Assembly: GCA_947164965.1 (NCBI GenBank)
Contig: CAMUYR010000006.1
Span: forward strand, 79,705 to 143,704
Source of the DNA: an uncultured Prevotella sp.
Lineage (GTDB): Bacteria; Bacteroidota; Bacteroidia; Bacteroidales; Bacteroidaceae
Reading direction: 5' to 3'
Length of the DNA stretch: 64,000 bases
Shown here: positions 10,001-18,078 of the stretch, piece after piece
Layout: every line of letters begins with the position of its first letter
Position numbering within the stretch: the first letter of the stretch is position 1
The notes under the pieces: generated by a model
Databases searched by the model: none
What the model was told of the DNA's origin: nothing
The model's input: the letters and a program-made list of their open reading frames with translations, nothing else
Program-made: the position numbers and the translations under genes

Positions 10001-11672
10001 CGACAGTTGCCAAAGCATGCCCGTTACGAACCTCTGCCTGCGCTGTCATATTCGTCAGATTCAGATGTCCATAACGCAGCTGGCTGATTTTGGCATCCGC
10101 CTGCATTGTGGTACGTGGTGACAAGAAGTCCGTACCCTGTCCACGAGCATTCAAATCGGCAGTAATGGTATAGATAGAGTCACGAGGCATGAAGTGATGA
10201 AGGTTCAGGTTCCGAATATTCACCTTAGCGTCATAGCGCATCACGTCGGCATTCAGATTACCCTTCACTTTCACTACACCACCAGCCTCTCTGGCAGTGA
10301 TGTCTGCCATATATTGTGCACCATCAGCTTTCACCCTACCCTCAGCACTCATGGGTGGAATTCGGTAGTTGCGCTGCACATCACGAGGCATCATGGCTTT
10401 TACAAAGTCCAGATTCTGCGTCTTGGCATTAAACTGCACATCGGCTCTCAGTCGTTTCGGATCAGTCACATTCGCCACAAAGCCATCGGCCTTTGCATAG
10501 AAAGCAGTAGGAAGGGCAATGTCCAGATCGTTAAACTCCATATAGTCCATATTGCCACGTGCAGAACCCTTGATATTCAACGGATAGTATGGCCAACGGT
10601 CACGCATAGCTGGTGGCAGGTCACCCATAAATTGCATCAGGTCCTTGCGACCAACCTGCGCATCCAATCTCAGACGCATCTTACCTGGATTAATGCTATC
10701 CATCAACGACAGAGGCATATCCATCTCGACATAAATGTCACTCTCTGGCGTCTTCAATCTGAAACGAGGCAGTTTGATGCTTCCGTTTTCCATAGCCACA
10801 GGTCCGCTGAGGTCTGTTATCTGCAGACCACTCTTCTCCTTCACAGCTACATGTCGCATGTAGAGCCGTAAGGTGGGGTCGTGATAATAGATGGAGTCGA
10901 TGCCGATATTAATGTTTTTCAGATCCAGATGGTTGTAGTCCAATCCCTCTATGCGTGGTTGGAAGTTCTGGTCGTAGGCCAGTGCGCCGTTATTCCAGTC
11001 CACACTACCAACGGTATATGTTTGGGTCTCAAGATCAACAAGTGCCTGCCTGGCTGTCAACGTACCAAAATGCGACTTCACACTCATCGTGTCGCCAGGC
11101 ATATGCAGGGCCAAATCGGTACGCTCGATAACGATGCTATCGATATTAATCTTCCAGAAATTTTCAGATTTTGTTGTATCCTCAGGTACTGAGTCATTCA
11201 ACTGGATATCCAATTGTGCGTTTTCCAGTCGGGCCCCATTCACCTCCACTGTCTGCTTATCCAAATCGATGCCTCTGCTAGCTACAAAGAGACGATCGAA
11301 GCGTCCTTTTACGCGTGCTGCTTCCACAAAGCCGTTGGTGTTCAGTTGGGTGTTGGTCACCTCTAATTGGTTCAGCACAACACGATGATCTATCAGTGGC
11401 AACAGCTGCACGTCGACCACCATCCTTTCTACGTTGGCAATGGTGTCGGGATGTTGAATGGCTTTCAGGTCGTTGATTTCCAAATCGAGCGGAAACTTGA
11501 GTCGCACATAATCCACACTGATGTCCATGCCTGTCTTTTCAGAGACAATAGCAGCAACCTTATCGACAGCCCAATTCTGTACGGGCGGCAGATAAAGCAA
11601 TACTGTCAGCAATAGGAACAACAGTAAGGGACTAAGCAGAATGCCCAAAATCCACCAGAATGCTTTCTTCAT
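7044..11672 (-). CDS. tamB: TamB: translocation/assembly module inner-membrane protein
   Basis: About 1542 residues. I place the start at MKKAFWWILG and not at the longer ORF start (11699), because a -7 promoter element lies over the upstream ATG. An N-terminal membrane anchor (ILLSPLLLFLLLTVLLYLPP) is followed by a very long beta-rich region with the repeated hydrophobic pattern of AsmA/TamB bridge proteins. The C-terminal TamB (DUF490-type) domain is present near residues 1100-1500. TamB spans the periplasm and partners TamL, encoded immediately downstream with a 4-base overlap. The size is normal for Bacteroidota TamB. Confidence 0.9.
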   Translation of the reverse strand: MKKAFWWILGILLSPLLLFLLLTVLLYLPPVQNWAVDKVAAIVSEKTGMDISVDYVRLKFPLDLEINDLKAIQHPDTIANVERMVVDVQLLPLIDHRVVLNQLEVTNTQLNTNGFVEAARVKGRFDRLFVASRGIDLDKQTVEVNGARLENAQLDIQLNDSVPEDTTKSENFWKINIDSIVIERTDLALHMPGDTMSVKSHFGTLTARQALVDLETQTYTVGSVDWNNGALAYDQNFQPRIEGLDYNHLDLKNINIGIDSIYYHDPTLRLYMRHVAVKEKSGLQITDLSGPVAMENGSIKLPRFRLKTPESDIYVEMDMPLSLMDSINPGKMRLRLDAQVGRKDLMQFMGDLPPAMRDRWPYYPLNIKGSARGNMDYMEFNDLDIALPTAFYAKADGFVANVTDPKRLRADVQFNAKTQNLDFVKAMMPRDVQRNYRIPPMSAEGRVKADGAQYMADITAREAGGVVKVKGNLNADVMRYDAKVNIRNLNLHHFMPRDSIYTITADLNARGQGTDFLSPRTTMQADAKISQLRYGHLNLTNMTAQAEVRNGHALATVDSRNHLLNGIVSFDALMNTKKFNGTITTEVKSADLHAMGLVENPLTLGLCGHVDVTSDLKLSHYVSGLISDIVIRDSSKSYRSEFIGLHINTKPDTTILRAQSGDLIVKMDGSGNYEDLLKKASTLGDSVMAQLEAKIIDQAAIRRLLPSMKLHIESKQNNPVANLLKSGEGIDFKDLVYDMSASPETGLNGSGHIHSLVVSDVRLDTINFRITQRPKRISFGGQIRNNKKNPQFVFNALFDGILQEKGATFGVRYYDSDNKLGARLGAQAEMVDSGIRMHLMPKEPTLGYKIFKLNDDNFVFISNKNKVEAKLDLIASDGTGVKVYTEDSDPSLQQDITVSLNKFNLDEVTSVIPYAPRMSGLMNGDYHVVQDANGRFSVAGDMSVRNMTYEHSPIGDVSTEMVYMQKGDSAHAVEARLMKDEEEIGLLTGTYYDKGDGGIDAKFLMTRLPLSLVNGFVPDQIVGLQGYGDGELNIKGTMSHPKVDGEVYLDSSYMESIPYGMRLRFDNDPVRIVNSKLLFENFTVYSQYNDSPLTVQGDVDFSDMDHMMVNLRMRARNYQIIGAKENAKSIAYGKAFVNAFARIRGPLDNLTMRGRLELLGTTDMSYVLRDSPLTTDNHLDELVKFTDFSDTTQIVVERPTLTGFNMDMTIDVSNGAHVMAYLNTDHSNYIDLTGGGTLHMIYNPTDNLRLTGRYTLSNGEMKYSLPVIPLKTFTIQDGSYIEFTGEIMNPTLNITATERTKATVSNSSGVGRSVEFDCGVKITRTLNDMGLEFTLDAPEDMQLHSELQAMSVEQRGKLAVSMLTTGMYLADGNTGAFSMNSALSSFLNSEINQITGNALRTLDLSIGMDNSTDATGATHTDYSFKFAKRFLNNRLKIAVGGKVSTGAELQQRNNSFFDNVSLEYRLDDTANKYITLFYQNNAYDWLDGYSQKYGGGFIWRRTLQKFTDIFRFKNTTPTMPVRSLTTTPRDSVRRDTLKTQRP

Positions 11673-11696
11673 ACACCTGATTTCATAAACTCCCTG

Positions 11697-11704
11697 CAAA
11701 AATA
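11697..11704 (-). promoter_or_regulatory. -7 element of the tamB-tamL operon
   Basis: Complement reads TATTTTTG, matching TAnnTTTG, 25 bases upstream of the chosen tamB start. Its position decides against the ORF-track start at 11699, which would lie upstream of transcription. Confidence 0.5.
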
Positions 11705-11727
11705 AGGTAAAAATCGGAAATACGAAA

Positions 11728-12405
11728 CTATTTGACCGATTTTTTTAGTGTTTCCCATAGAATATCTGCTGGTAAGGGTGCTTCTACGGCTATTTTCTCC
11801 TTTGAAACAGGATGAACAAACTCTATTCTGCGTGCCAACAGCGAGATGCTGCCATCCTGATTCGAACGCTTGGCTCCATACTTCAAGTCACCCTTGATGG
11901 GACACCCCATCGTGGAGAGTTGGCAGCGTATCTGATGATGGCGCCCTGTCATCAGTTGTACCTCCAACAGATAGTAACGTTCCGACTCGCCAATCAGCCT
12001 GTATTTCAACTTAGCCAGTTTGCTGTTTGGCACCTCTCTGTCGTAAGCATAGCTTTTGTTCTGTTTTTCGTTCCTTACCAGCCAGTTTTGTAATAGTCCT
12101 TCCTCCGCCTCTGGTTTGTTCTGAACGATGGCCCAGTAGGTCTTATGCACCTCACCCTCGGCAAACATCTTGTTCAGTCGGGCTAGTGCTTTCGATGTGC
12201 GGGCAAAGACTACCAATCCTGATACAGGACGATCCAAGCGATGTACTACCCCCAGAAAAACGGCTCCTGGCTTCTGATACTTCTCTTTGATATAGTCTTT
12301 AACCAACTCAGAAAGGGGGCGATCGCCAGTCTTATCGCCCTGTACGATCTCCCCACTCTGTTTGTTTACTATGATAATATGGTTGTCTTCGTAGATGACT
12401 TCCAT
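11728..12405 (-). CDS. RluA-family RNA pseudouridine synthase
   Basis: A 225-residue single-domain pseudouridine synthase. The catalytic motif HRLDRPVSGLVVFARTSKAL (near residue 57) contains the Asp that attacks the target uridine. GRHHQIRCQL near 150 is the second family signature. There is no N-terminal S4 RNA-binding domain, so it is the short RluA/TruC-like form; the exact rRNA or tRNA position cannot be assigned. It lies 9 bases after fabG and is presumably in the TetR-fabG transcript. Confidence 0.88.
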   Translation of the reverse strand: MEVIYEDNHIIIVNKQSGEIVQGDKTGDRPLSELVKDYIKEKYQKPGAVFLGVVHRLDRPVSGLVVFARTSKALARLNKMFAEGEVHKTYWAIVQNKPEAEEGLLQNWLVRNEKQNKSYAYDREVPNSKLAKLKYRLIGESERYYLLEVQLMTGRHHQIRCQLSTMGCPIKGDLKYGAKRSNQDGSISLLARRIEFVHPVSKEKIAVEAPLPADILWETLKKSVK

Positions 12406-12414
12406 ACGCTCTGA

Positions 12415-13152
12415 TTACATGTTCATACCACCATCAACCTGAATAACCTGTCCGCTTACGTAGCTCGACATGTCAGAAGCCAGGAACGTAGCAACATTGG
12501 CGATGTCCTCAACCTGTCCACCACGACGCAGAGGAATCTTGTTGCACCACTCTTTGCGGATGTCCTCAGGCAGAGCAGCAGTCATAGCTGTCTCGATGAA
12601 TCCAGGAGCGATAGCGTTGGCACGGATACCCTTTGGTCCCATCTCCTGAGCGATACTCTTAGCCAGAGCGATAAGTCCTGCCTTTGAAGCAGCGTAGTTA
12701 GCCTGACCAGCGTTACCGTGTACACCTACTACAGATGCCATGTTGATAATAGAACCGCCACGCTGACGCATCATTACAGGCACACATGCGTGAATGAAGT
12801 TGAATGCACTCTTCAGGTTTACTGCGATAACAGCATCCCACTGCTGCTCAGTCATACGCAGCATCAGTCCGTCCTTAGTGATACCAGCGTTGTTAACCAG
12901 AATATCAATTGAACCAAACTCTTCCTTAACTGCCTTTACAACTTCCTCAGTCTGAGCAAAGTCGGCTGCGTTTGATGCATAGCTCTTAGCCTTTACGCCA
13001 AGTGCAGCAATCTCCTTCTCAGTCTCCTCGTTAATCTCAAGGTCGGTGAATGCGATGTTACAGCCCTCAGAGGCGTACTTCAGTGCGATAGCCTTTCCGA
13101 TACCGCGTGCAGCACCTGTAATAAGCGCTGTCTTACCACTTAATAATCCCAT
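12415..13152 (-). CDS. fabG: 3-oxoacyl-[ACP] reductase FabG
   Basis: A 245-residue classical short-chain dehydrogenase. The NADP-binding TGAARGIG is at residues 13-20, NNAG near 88, the active Ser in INMASVVG near 138, and YAASK (YxxxK) near 151. The C-terminal VSGQVIQVDGGMNM is characteristic of FabG. The enzyme reduces 3-oxoacyl-ACP in fatty acid elongation in the cytosol. It is preceded by a TetR gene 35 bases upstream and followed by a pseudouridine synthase, so the regulator may control it. Confidence 0.92.
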   Translation of the reverse strand: MGLLSGKTALITGAARGIGKAIALKYASEGCNIAFTDLEINEETEKEIAALGVKAKSYASNAADFAQTEEVVKAVKEEFGSIDILVNNAGITKDGLMLRMTEQQWDAVIAVNLKSAFNFIHACVPVMMRQRGGSIINMASVVGVHGNAGQANYAASKAGLIALAKSIAQEMGPKGIRANAIAPGFIETAMTAALPEDIRKEWCNKIPLRRGGQVEDIANVATFLASDMSSYVSGQVIQVDGGMNM

Positions 13153-13187
13153 AATTCTTTTCTTATTGATGATTTACAATTCAATTC

Positions 13188-13775
13188 TTATCTTAATTTT
13201 CCCAATGCACCATATACCACCTTTGCTACTTGTGGCTTGGTGTCCTCTTCCCGCATACCATGTGCAATACGTCCGTAGATATAAGGAACTTCCAGACCCT
13301 TGATACAGTAGTGGGTGATATCTGCTACGAGGTCGACGTTATCGATATCAAACTCGCCGTCCTCCTTACCCTCCGTATACACCTTGCGGAACAGTTCGAT
13401 TTCAGCATCGTCAAAATGCTTGCGAACCTTCTCCACCATCCAGATATTACGGAAGAACTCAGCTCTCAGGTTACCATTGCGAACAACCGTCTCACGTATC
13501 ATGCTCAGATGCGTATAGATCAGCTCGATAATCTTATCCTGCGGACGAATCTTACGGGCAGCCACCTCGTCGAGTTTGTCGCTCAGTCGCTCCAGCTCAC
13601 CCTCGATGACAGCATAGTATATCTCATCCTTCGATTTAAAATAGGTATAGAGCGTACGCCTACCCTTACCAGAAGCAAGGGCAATGTCGTTCATTGTAGT
13701 GCTCTCCAATCCGTTTTTGGCAAACAGCTGACGAGCCACATCTACCAGTTTCTGCCTAGTTTTCGATACTGACAT
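13188..13775 (-). CDS. TetR/AcrR-family transcriptional regulator
   Basis: A 195-residue regulator. The N-terminal helix-turn-helix is clear: ARQLFAKNGLESTTMNDIA followed by GKGRRTLYTYFKSKDEI, the usual TetR recognition-helix region (residues 12-55). The C-terminal ligand or dimer domain is divergent. It sits first in a TetR-fabG-pseudouridine synthase run, which suggests control of fatty acid metabolism, an inference from position only. A promoter lies at 13823-13830. Confidence 0.88.
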   Translation of the reverse strand: MSVSKTRQKLVDVARQLFAKNGLESTTMNDIALASGKGRRTLYTYFKSKDEIYYAVIEGELERLSDKLDEVAARKIRPQDKIIELIYTHLSMIRETVVRNGNLRAEFFRNIWMVEKVRKHFDDAEIELFRKVYTEGKEDGEFDIDNVDLVADITHYCIKGLEVPYIYGRIAHGMREEDTKPQVAKVVYGALGKLR

Positions 13776-13822
13776 ATTTCAATCCTCCCAGAATTTCAGA
13801 TTGCACATTAACGATACTGTGT

Positions 13823-13830
13823 GCAAAAGT
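13823..13830 (-). promoter_or_regulatory. -7 element of the TetR-fabG operon
   Basis: Complement reads TACTTTTG, 48 bases upstream of the TetR ATG. The 215-base gap to the initiator tRNA holds only this promoter and the divergent tRNA promoter. Confidence 0.5.
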
Positions 13831-13911
13831 AGAAAAAACCCTTGAAACGACCAAACTTTTCTGCATAAATTCTTTTAAATTACCTATTTTTGACGATTTT
13901 CTGCAAAAATA

Positions 13912-13943
13912 TTTGGTTATTTCCCAAAAAAGTCGTACCTTTG
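13912..13943 (+). promoter_or_regulatory. Promoter of the initiator tRNA gene
   Basis: TTTG at 13912-13915, 20 bases, then TACCTTTG at 13936-13943: an almost ideal Bacteroidota -33/-7 pair, 48 bases upstream of the tRNA 5' end. Confidence 0.7.
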
Positions 13944-13990
13944 CACCCGCAAAACAGGAAACGTCCTGAATTGCAGCGAAAAATTAACAT

Positions 13991-14066
13991 CGCGGAGTGG
14001 AGCAGTTGGTAGCTCGCCAGGCTCATAACCTGGAGGTCGCATGTTCGAGTCCTGCCTCCGCAACCA
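13991..14066 (+). tRNA. initiator tRNA-fMet (anticodon CAT), CCA encoded
   Basis: A full cloverleaf can be drawn. The acceptor arm CGCGGAG / CTCCGCA has a C1xA72 mismatch, the hallmark of bacterial initiators. The anticodon loop is CTCATAA (CAT) on a CCAGG/CCTGG stem, and the T arm contains GTTCGAGTC. The discriminator A at 14063 is followed by a genomically encoded CCA (14064-14066). The lower anticodon stem reads AGG:CCT and not the canonical GGG:CCC, so the first of the three conserved G:C pairs is A:U. The other two tRNAs in this window do not encode CCA. Confidence 0.95.
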
Positions 14067-14074
14067 ACACAAAA

Positions 14075-14116
14075 CGGGAGTACTTCCAACGAAGTATTCC
14101 CGCTTTTCTTTTTTTC
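14075..14116. terminator. Bidirectional terminator between tRNA-fMet and ald
   Basis: A 12-bp stem (CGGGAGTACTTC / GAAGTATTCCCG, one G:U) with a 4-base loop, followed by a T-rich run on the plus strand. It ends the tRNA transcript and lies 12 bases from the ald stop, so it probably serves both strands. Confidence 0.8.
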
Positions 14117-14127
14117 ACCCTTAAACA

Positions 14128-15243
14128 TTAGAATGTCAGCGGCTCATAAGGCAAACCGAAGACATCAGCTACGGCCTTGAATACCACCTTGCCTTCCACG
14201 ATATTCAGACCCTTGGCCAGTGCCGCATCATCCTTGCAGGCCTGCTGCCAACCCTTGTCTGCCAGCGCAATAGCGTAGCGCAGAGTGGCGTTGGTCAGTG
14301 CGAGTGTTGAAGTATTGGGAACAGCACCTGGAATATTGGCCACACAATAGTGCACGATGCCCTCTTCCGTATAGACAGGTTCGCTGTGGGTAGTTGGACG
14401 CGATGTCTCGAAGCATCCTCCCTGGTCGATAGCCACATCGACGAGCACAGTGCCTGGCTCCATTAGTTTCAGCATCTCGCGGGTAATCAGATGAGGCGCT
14501 TTGTCACCAGGTACGAGCACAGAGCCTACCACAATATCGACAGTGGACAATTGCTGGCGGATATTATGCTCCGACGAATAGAGGGTATGCACGTTAGCTG
14601 GCGTCTCGATATCGAGCTGGCGCAGACGAGGCAATGACACATCAGCAATCGTCACCTCAGCACCCATACCTGCTGCCATTCGTGCCGCAGCCTCTCCTAC
14701 GACACCACCTCCTAATACTAATACGCGTGTTGGCGACACACCAGGTACACCACTAATCAGTTTACCCTTGCCACCTTTGGTCTTTTGCAGATAATAAGCG
14801 CCGTTGAGCGTAGCCATACGTCCTGCCACCTCACTCATAGGCTGCAACAGAGGCAGCGAACCGTTAGGCAGCTGTACTGTCTCGTAGGCCAGACAGACGG
14901 CACCACTCTTCAGCATAGCATCTGTCAGTTCTTTCTCGCATGCGAAATGAAAATAAGTAAACAGCAGTTGCCCTTTCCTTACCAGCGCATACTCGGGCTC
15001 AATGGGTTCCTTAACTTTTACAATCATATCACCCTCGCGATACACGTCCTCAATCGTCGGCAGTATCTTGGCTCCCGCCTTCACATAGTCGTCATCGCTG
15101 AATCCGCTACCCTCGCCAGCCGTATGCTGCACGAAGACTTCATGTCCGCGACGCGTCAGTTCTGAAACTCCCGCAGGGGTCATACCCACGCGGTTCTCAT
15201 TGTTCTTAATCTCCTTGGGAATACCTACCTTACACATAAGCAT
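14128..15243 (-). CDS. ald: alanine dehydrogenase
   Basis: A 371-residue NAD-dependent alanine dehydrogenase, catalysing reversible L-alanine to pyruvate plus ammonia. The N-terminal signature GIPKEIKNNENRVGMTP is at residues 7-23. HFACEKELT near 95 and the Rossmann glycine motif VLGGGVVGEAAARMAAGMGA near 175 are present, with AIDQGGCFETSRPTTH near 267. An internal ATG two codons in (15237) is an equally possible start. It has its own promoter (15270-15277) and stands alone. Confidence 0.93.
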   Translation of the reverse strand: MLMCKVGIPKEIKNNENRVGMTPAGVSELTRRGHEVFVQHTAGEGSGFSDDDYVKAGAKILPTIEDVYREGDMIVKVKEPIEPEYALVRKGQLLFTYFHFACEKELTDAMLKSGAVCLAYETVQLPNGSLPLLQPMSEVAGRMATLNGAYYLQKTKGGKGKLISGVPGVSPTRVLVLGGGVVGEAAARMAAGMGAEVTIADVSLPRLRQLDIETPANVHTLYSSEHNIRQQLSTVDIVVGSVLVPGDKAPHLITREMLKLMEPGTVLVDVAIDQGGCFETSRPTTHSEPVYTEEGIVHYCVANIPGAVPNTSTLALTNATLRYAIALADKGWQQACKDDAALAKGLNIVEGKVVFKAVADVFGLPYEPLTF

Positions 15244-15269
15244 ATTAGATTTTAGTTACTATGATGTTG

Positions 15270-15277
15270 CAAATATA
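15270..15277 (-). promoter_or_regulatory. -7 element of ald
   Basis: Complement reads TATATTTG followed by C, 27 bases upstream of the ald ATG. Confidence 0.55.
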
Positions 15278-15326
15278 CATTTTTATTTTCAATTATCAAT
15301 GACATCTATTAAAAAAGAATAAAAAA

Positions 15327-15358
15327 TTTGATAATTCAAAACATTTTTCATACATTTG
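15327..15358 (+). promoter_or_regulatory. Promoter of the DUF4332 gene
   Basis: TTTG at 15327-15330, 20 bases, then TACATTTG at 15351-15358; the ATG is 55 bases further on. Confidence 0.65.
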
Positions 15359-15412
15359 CGGATGTAAATGCAAAGTGCATGTTACTAAAAAACGACCTAA
15401 ACTTATTAAATT

Positions 15413-15820
15413 ATGACTTACAAAGTAATTGACATCGAAGGTGTTGGCGAAGTTTACGCCGAGAAACTGATTGCAGCAGGCATCAAGACAGATGCAGAGT
15501 TGTTGGAGAAATGCGCTAAGCCAGCAGGCCGCAAGGCTCTGGAGGCTGAGACAGGCATCAGCGGAAAGCTGATTCTGAAGTGGGCCAACCACTGCGATCT
15601 GTATCGCATCAACGGCGTAGGCCCTCAGTTTGCCGAACTGCTGGAGGCCAGTGGTGTAGACACCGTTAAGGAGCTGAAGCACAGAGTAGCCGAGAACCTG
15701 CAGAAGAAGCTGGAAGAGGTGAACGCTGTGAAGAACCTGACCAATCGTGTACCTGCCGTTGTGGAGGTTCAGAAGATGATTGACCAGGCTAAGGAGCTGC
15801 CTGCAGTGATGGAGTACTAA
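15413..15820 (+). CDS. DUF4332 family protein with helix-hairpin-helix motifs
   Basis: A 135-residue soluble protein. Two helix-hairpin-helix-like segments are visible: IEGVGEVYAEKLIAAGI near residue 8 and INGVGPQFAELLEASGV near 64, each followed by a helix. This arrangement matches DUF4332, a Bacteroidota/cyanobacterial family of unknown role. HhH motifs suggest non-specific contact with DNA, RNA or another protein, an inference. It is monocistronic, with its own promoter and a terminator hairpin immediately after. Confidence 0.8.
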   Translation: MTYKVIDIEGVGEVYAEKLIAAGIKTDAELLEKCAKPAGRKALEAETGISGKLILKWANHCDLYRINGVGPQFAELLEASGVDTVKELKHRVAENLQKKLEEVNAVKNLTNRVPAVVEVQKMIDQAKELPAVMEY

Positions 15821-15855
15821 GCCCTTCGTTTGTTTTTTGACAAATTACTGATGTG

Positions 15856-15899
15856 ATGGACTTCGGTGGTTCAACGCAGAACTGCCAAAGTCCATTTTT
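15856..15899 (+). terminator. Terminator after the DUF4332 gene
   Basis: Stem ATGGACTTCGG / CCAAAGTCCAT (one G:U-type mismatch) with an 18-base loop and a TTTTTC tail. Confidence 0.7.
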
Positions 15900-15929
15900 C
15901 TACTAAAACAATACACGTATTATAAAACT

Positions 15930-16688
15930 ATGAAAATCGGACTATTTATCCCCTGTTACGTGGATGCCGTTTATCCTGAGGTGGGTATGGCGACCTACAA
16001 GTTGCTGAAGCATCTGGGCATCGATGTAACGTATCCTGAGAAACAGACCTGCTGCGGACAGCCTATGGCCAATGCGGGGTTTGAGAAGCAAGCCATTCCT
16101 CTGGCTGAGAAATTTGAGGAGAAATTCAAGGACTTCGACTATGTGGTGGCTCCCAGCGTATCGTGTACAGCCTTCGTGAAGATAAACTATCCACGATTGT
16201 TGGGCGGCAAAACCGCCCAAAACAACGAGGCGCACGTCTGCGAGACGGCGAAAAAGTGCATGGACGTCGTCGAATTTCTGCACGATGTGGTGAAGGTGGA
16301 CCGCCGTCTGGGCACGTTCCCCCACAAGGTATCGCTGCATAATTCATGTCACGGTGTCCGCGAGTTGGGACTGTCGAGCCCCAGCGAGGAACATGTGGCT
16401 CCGTTTAATAAGATTAAGGACCTGTTGCAGTTGGTCGATGGCATCGATGTCGTAGAACCCAAGCGCCACGATGAGTGCTGCGGTTTCGGAGGTATGTTCT
16501 CTATCGAAGAGACTGCTGTCTGCGCCCAGATGGGTAAGGACAAGGTGGAGCGTCACATGCAGACGGGCGCTGAATACATTACAGGCCCCGACTGCTCTTG
16601 CCTCATGCATATGGCAGGCGTTGCCAAGAAGCAAGGCCTCGATATTAAGTTCAAACATGTTGTAGAGATTTTAGCCGCAGGATTATGA
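15930..16688 (+). CDS. lutA: lactate utilization protein LutA (Fe-S, CCG domains)
   Basis: A 252-residue member of the LutA/YkgE family, the first subunit of the LutABC iron-sulfur L-lactate oxidase system that converts L-lactate to pyruvate. Two Cys-rich CCG-type domains are visible: TCCGQPM near residue 46 and, in the second half, CHGVRELG near 140 and ECCGFGGMFS near 186. It starts the lutABC run and its stop overlaps the lutB ATG by 4 bases. The GC content rises here relative to the AT-rich intergenic DNA but is similar across the operon. No regulator gene is adjacent. Confidence 0.92.
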   Translation: MKIGLFIPCYVDAVYPEVGMATYKLLKHLGIDVTYPEKQTCCGQPMANAGFEKQAIPLAEKFEEKFKDFDYVVAPSVSCTAFVKINYPRLLGGKTAQNNEAHVCETAKKCMDVVEFLHDVVKVDRRLGTFPHKVSLHNSCHGVRELGLSSPSEEHVAPFNKIKDLLQLVDGIDVVEPKRHDECCGFGGMFSIEETAVCAQMGKDKVERHMQTGAEYITGPDCSCLMHMAGVAKKQGLDIKFKHVVEILAAGL

Positions 16689-18052
16689 GTACAGGACATA
16701 GTAAAGCCGCCAAGCAGTTCTTGAAGAACCAGCAATACGCCCACTGGCACGATGCCACTTTCTGGGCAGTGCGCACCAAGCGCGACAATATGGCTCACGG
16801 ATTGGAAGAGTGGGAACAGCTCCGTGAAAAAGCTTCGGCCATCAAGCGCCACACCATTACCCATCTGGATGAATATCTCGACCAGTTTGCCACGAATGCC
16901 GAGAAGAACGGCGTCGAGGTACACTGGGCGAAGGATGCCGAGGAGTTCAATGAAATCGTCTACGGCATTCTGAAGAACCACAACGTGAAGAAGATGGTGA
17001 AGTCGAAGTCGATGCTCACGGAGGAGTGCGAGATGAACCCATACCTGGAGGCTCGCGGCATAGAAGTCGTAGAGACCGATTTGGGCGAGCGCATCATCCA
17101 GCTGAAAGGTCAGAAGCCCTCGCACATCGTGATGCCTGCCATCCATCTGAACCACGACGATGTGGGTGAACTGTTCGAAGAGAAGGGCATCTCCAAGGAG
17201 AAGGGCAACCACGACCCCACGTACCTCACATACAGAGCACGATTAAGCTTGCGCAACGAGTTTCTGACTGCCGACGCAGGTATGACGGGCGCCAACTTCG
17301 GTATTGCCGAGACGGGCGACATCGTGGTATGCACCAACGAGGGTAATGCCGATATGTCGACATCTTGCCCCAAGCTGCACATCGCAGCCATCGGACTGGA
17401 GAAAATCATCCCCAACTACGAGTGTCTGGCCGTGTTCCAGCGCATGCTCTGCCGAGCAGGCACAGGACAGCCCACGACAACCTACACCTCGCATTTCCGC
17501 AAGGCACGTCCAACGGCTCACCACATGCATATCATCTTGGTGGATAACGGCCGTTCGGAATGGATTGCCAACCCAGAGCATTGGGAGAGTCTGAAGTGCA
17601 TCCGCTGTGGCTCGTGCATGAACACATGCCCAGTATACCGCAGAAGTGGTGGATACTCGTACAGCTACTTCATCCCTGGTCCCATCGGCATCAACCTCGG
17701 TATGCTGCGCGACCGTCAGGCCCATTCGGGCAACGTTTCGGCCTGCACACTCTGCCTGTCGTGTCAGACCGTCTGTCCCGTCAAGGTGAACCTCGGCGAC
17801 CAGATCTACCTGTGGCGCCAGCAGCTCGACGAGTTCGGTACCGCCAATCCGCAGAAGAAGATGATGTGCAAGGGTATGTCGATGCTCTATGGTTCGCCAG
17901 GCCTCTACAACTTCGGCACAGCGCTCGCCCATTGGGCCAACATCATCCCATCGCCTCTCATGAACTGCGGCCTCAACCCTTGGGCTGAAGGTCACGACAT
18001 GATGAAGTTCCCCAAGAAACCGTTCCACGAGTTGATTAAGGAAATTGAGTAA
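16685..18052 (+). CDS. lutB: lactate utilization protein LutB
   Basis: A 455-residue LutB/YkgF protein. An N-terminal LUD domain (about 65-290) is followed by two 4Fe-4S ferredoxin clusters, CIRCGSCMNTCP near 307 and CTLCLSCQTVCP near 355, and a C-terminal LutB tail. It carries electrons within the LutABC complex. It overlaps lutA by 4 bases and is followed by lutC after 26 bases. Confidence 0.94.
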   Translation: MSTGHSKAAKQFLKNQQYAHWHDATFWAVRTKRDNMAHGLEEWEQLREKASAIKRHTITHLDEYLDQFATNAEKNGVEVHWAKDAEEFNEIVYGILKNHNVKKMVKSKSMLTEECEMNPYLEARGIEVVETDLGERIIQLKGQKPSHIVMPAIHLNHDDVGELFEEKGISKEKGNHDPTYLTYRARLSLRNEFLTADAGMTGANFGIAETGDIVVCTNEGNADMSTSCPKLHIAAIGLEKIIPNYECLAVFQRMLCRAGTGQPTTTYTSHFRKARPTAHHMHIILVDNGRSEWIANPEHWESLKCIRCGSCMNTCPVYRRSGGYSYSYFIPGPIGINLGMLRDRQAHSGNVSACTLCLSCQTVCPVKVNLGDQIYLWRQQLDEFGTANPQKKMMCKGMSMLYGSPGLYNFGTALAHWANIIPSPLMNCGLNPWAEGHDMMKFPKKPFHELIKEIE

Positions 18053-18078
18053 TTGAGATAATGAGAAAATGAGAAATT

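Noticed and set aside
13880-14128. 82-residue minus-strand ORF containing GCGGRTRTCDLQVMSLASYQ
   Set aside because: It is the antisense of the initiator tRNA gene, a well-known kind of spurious ORF; the plus-strand cloverleaf and terminator explain the sequence.
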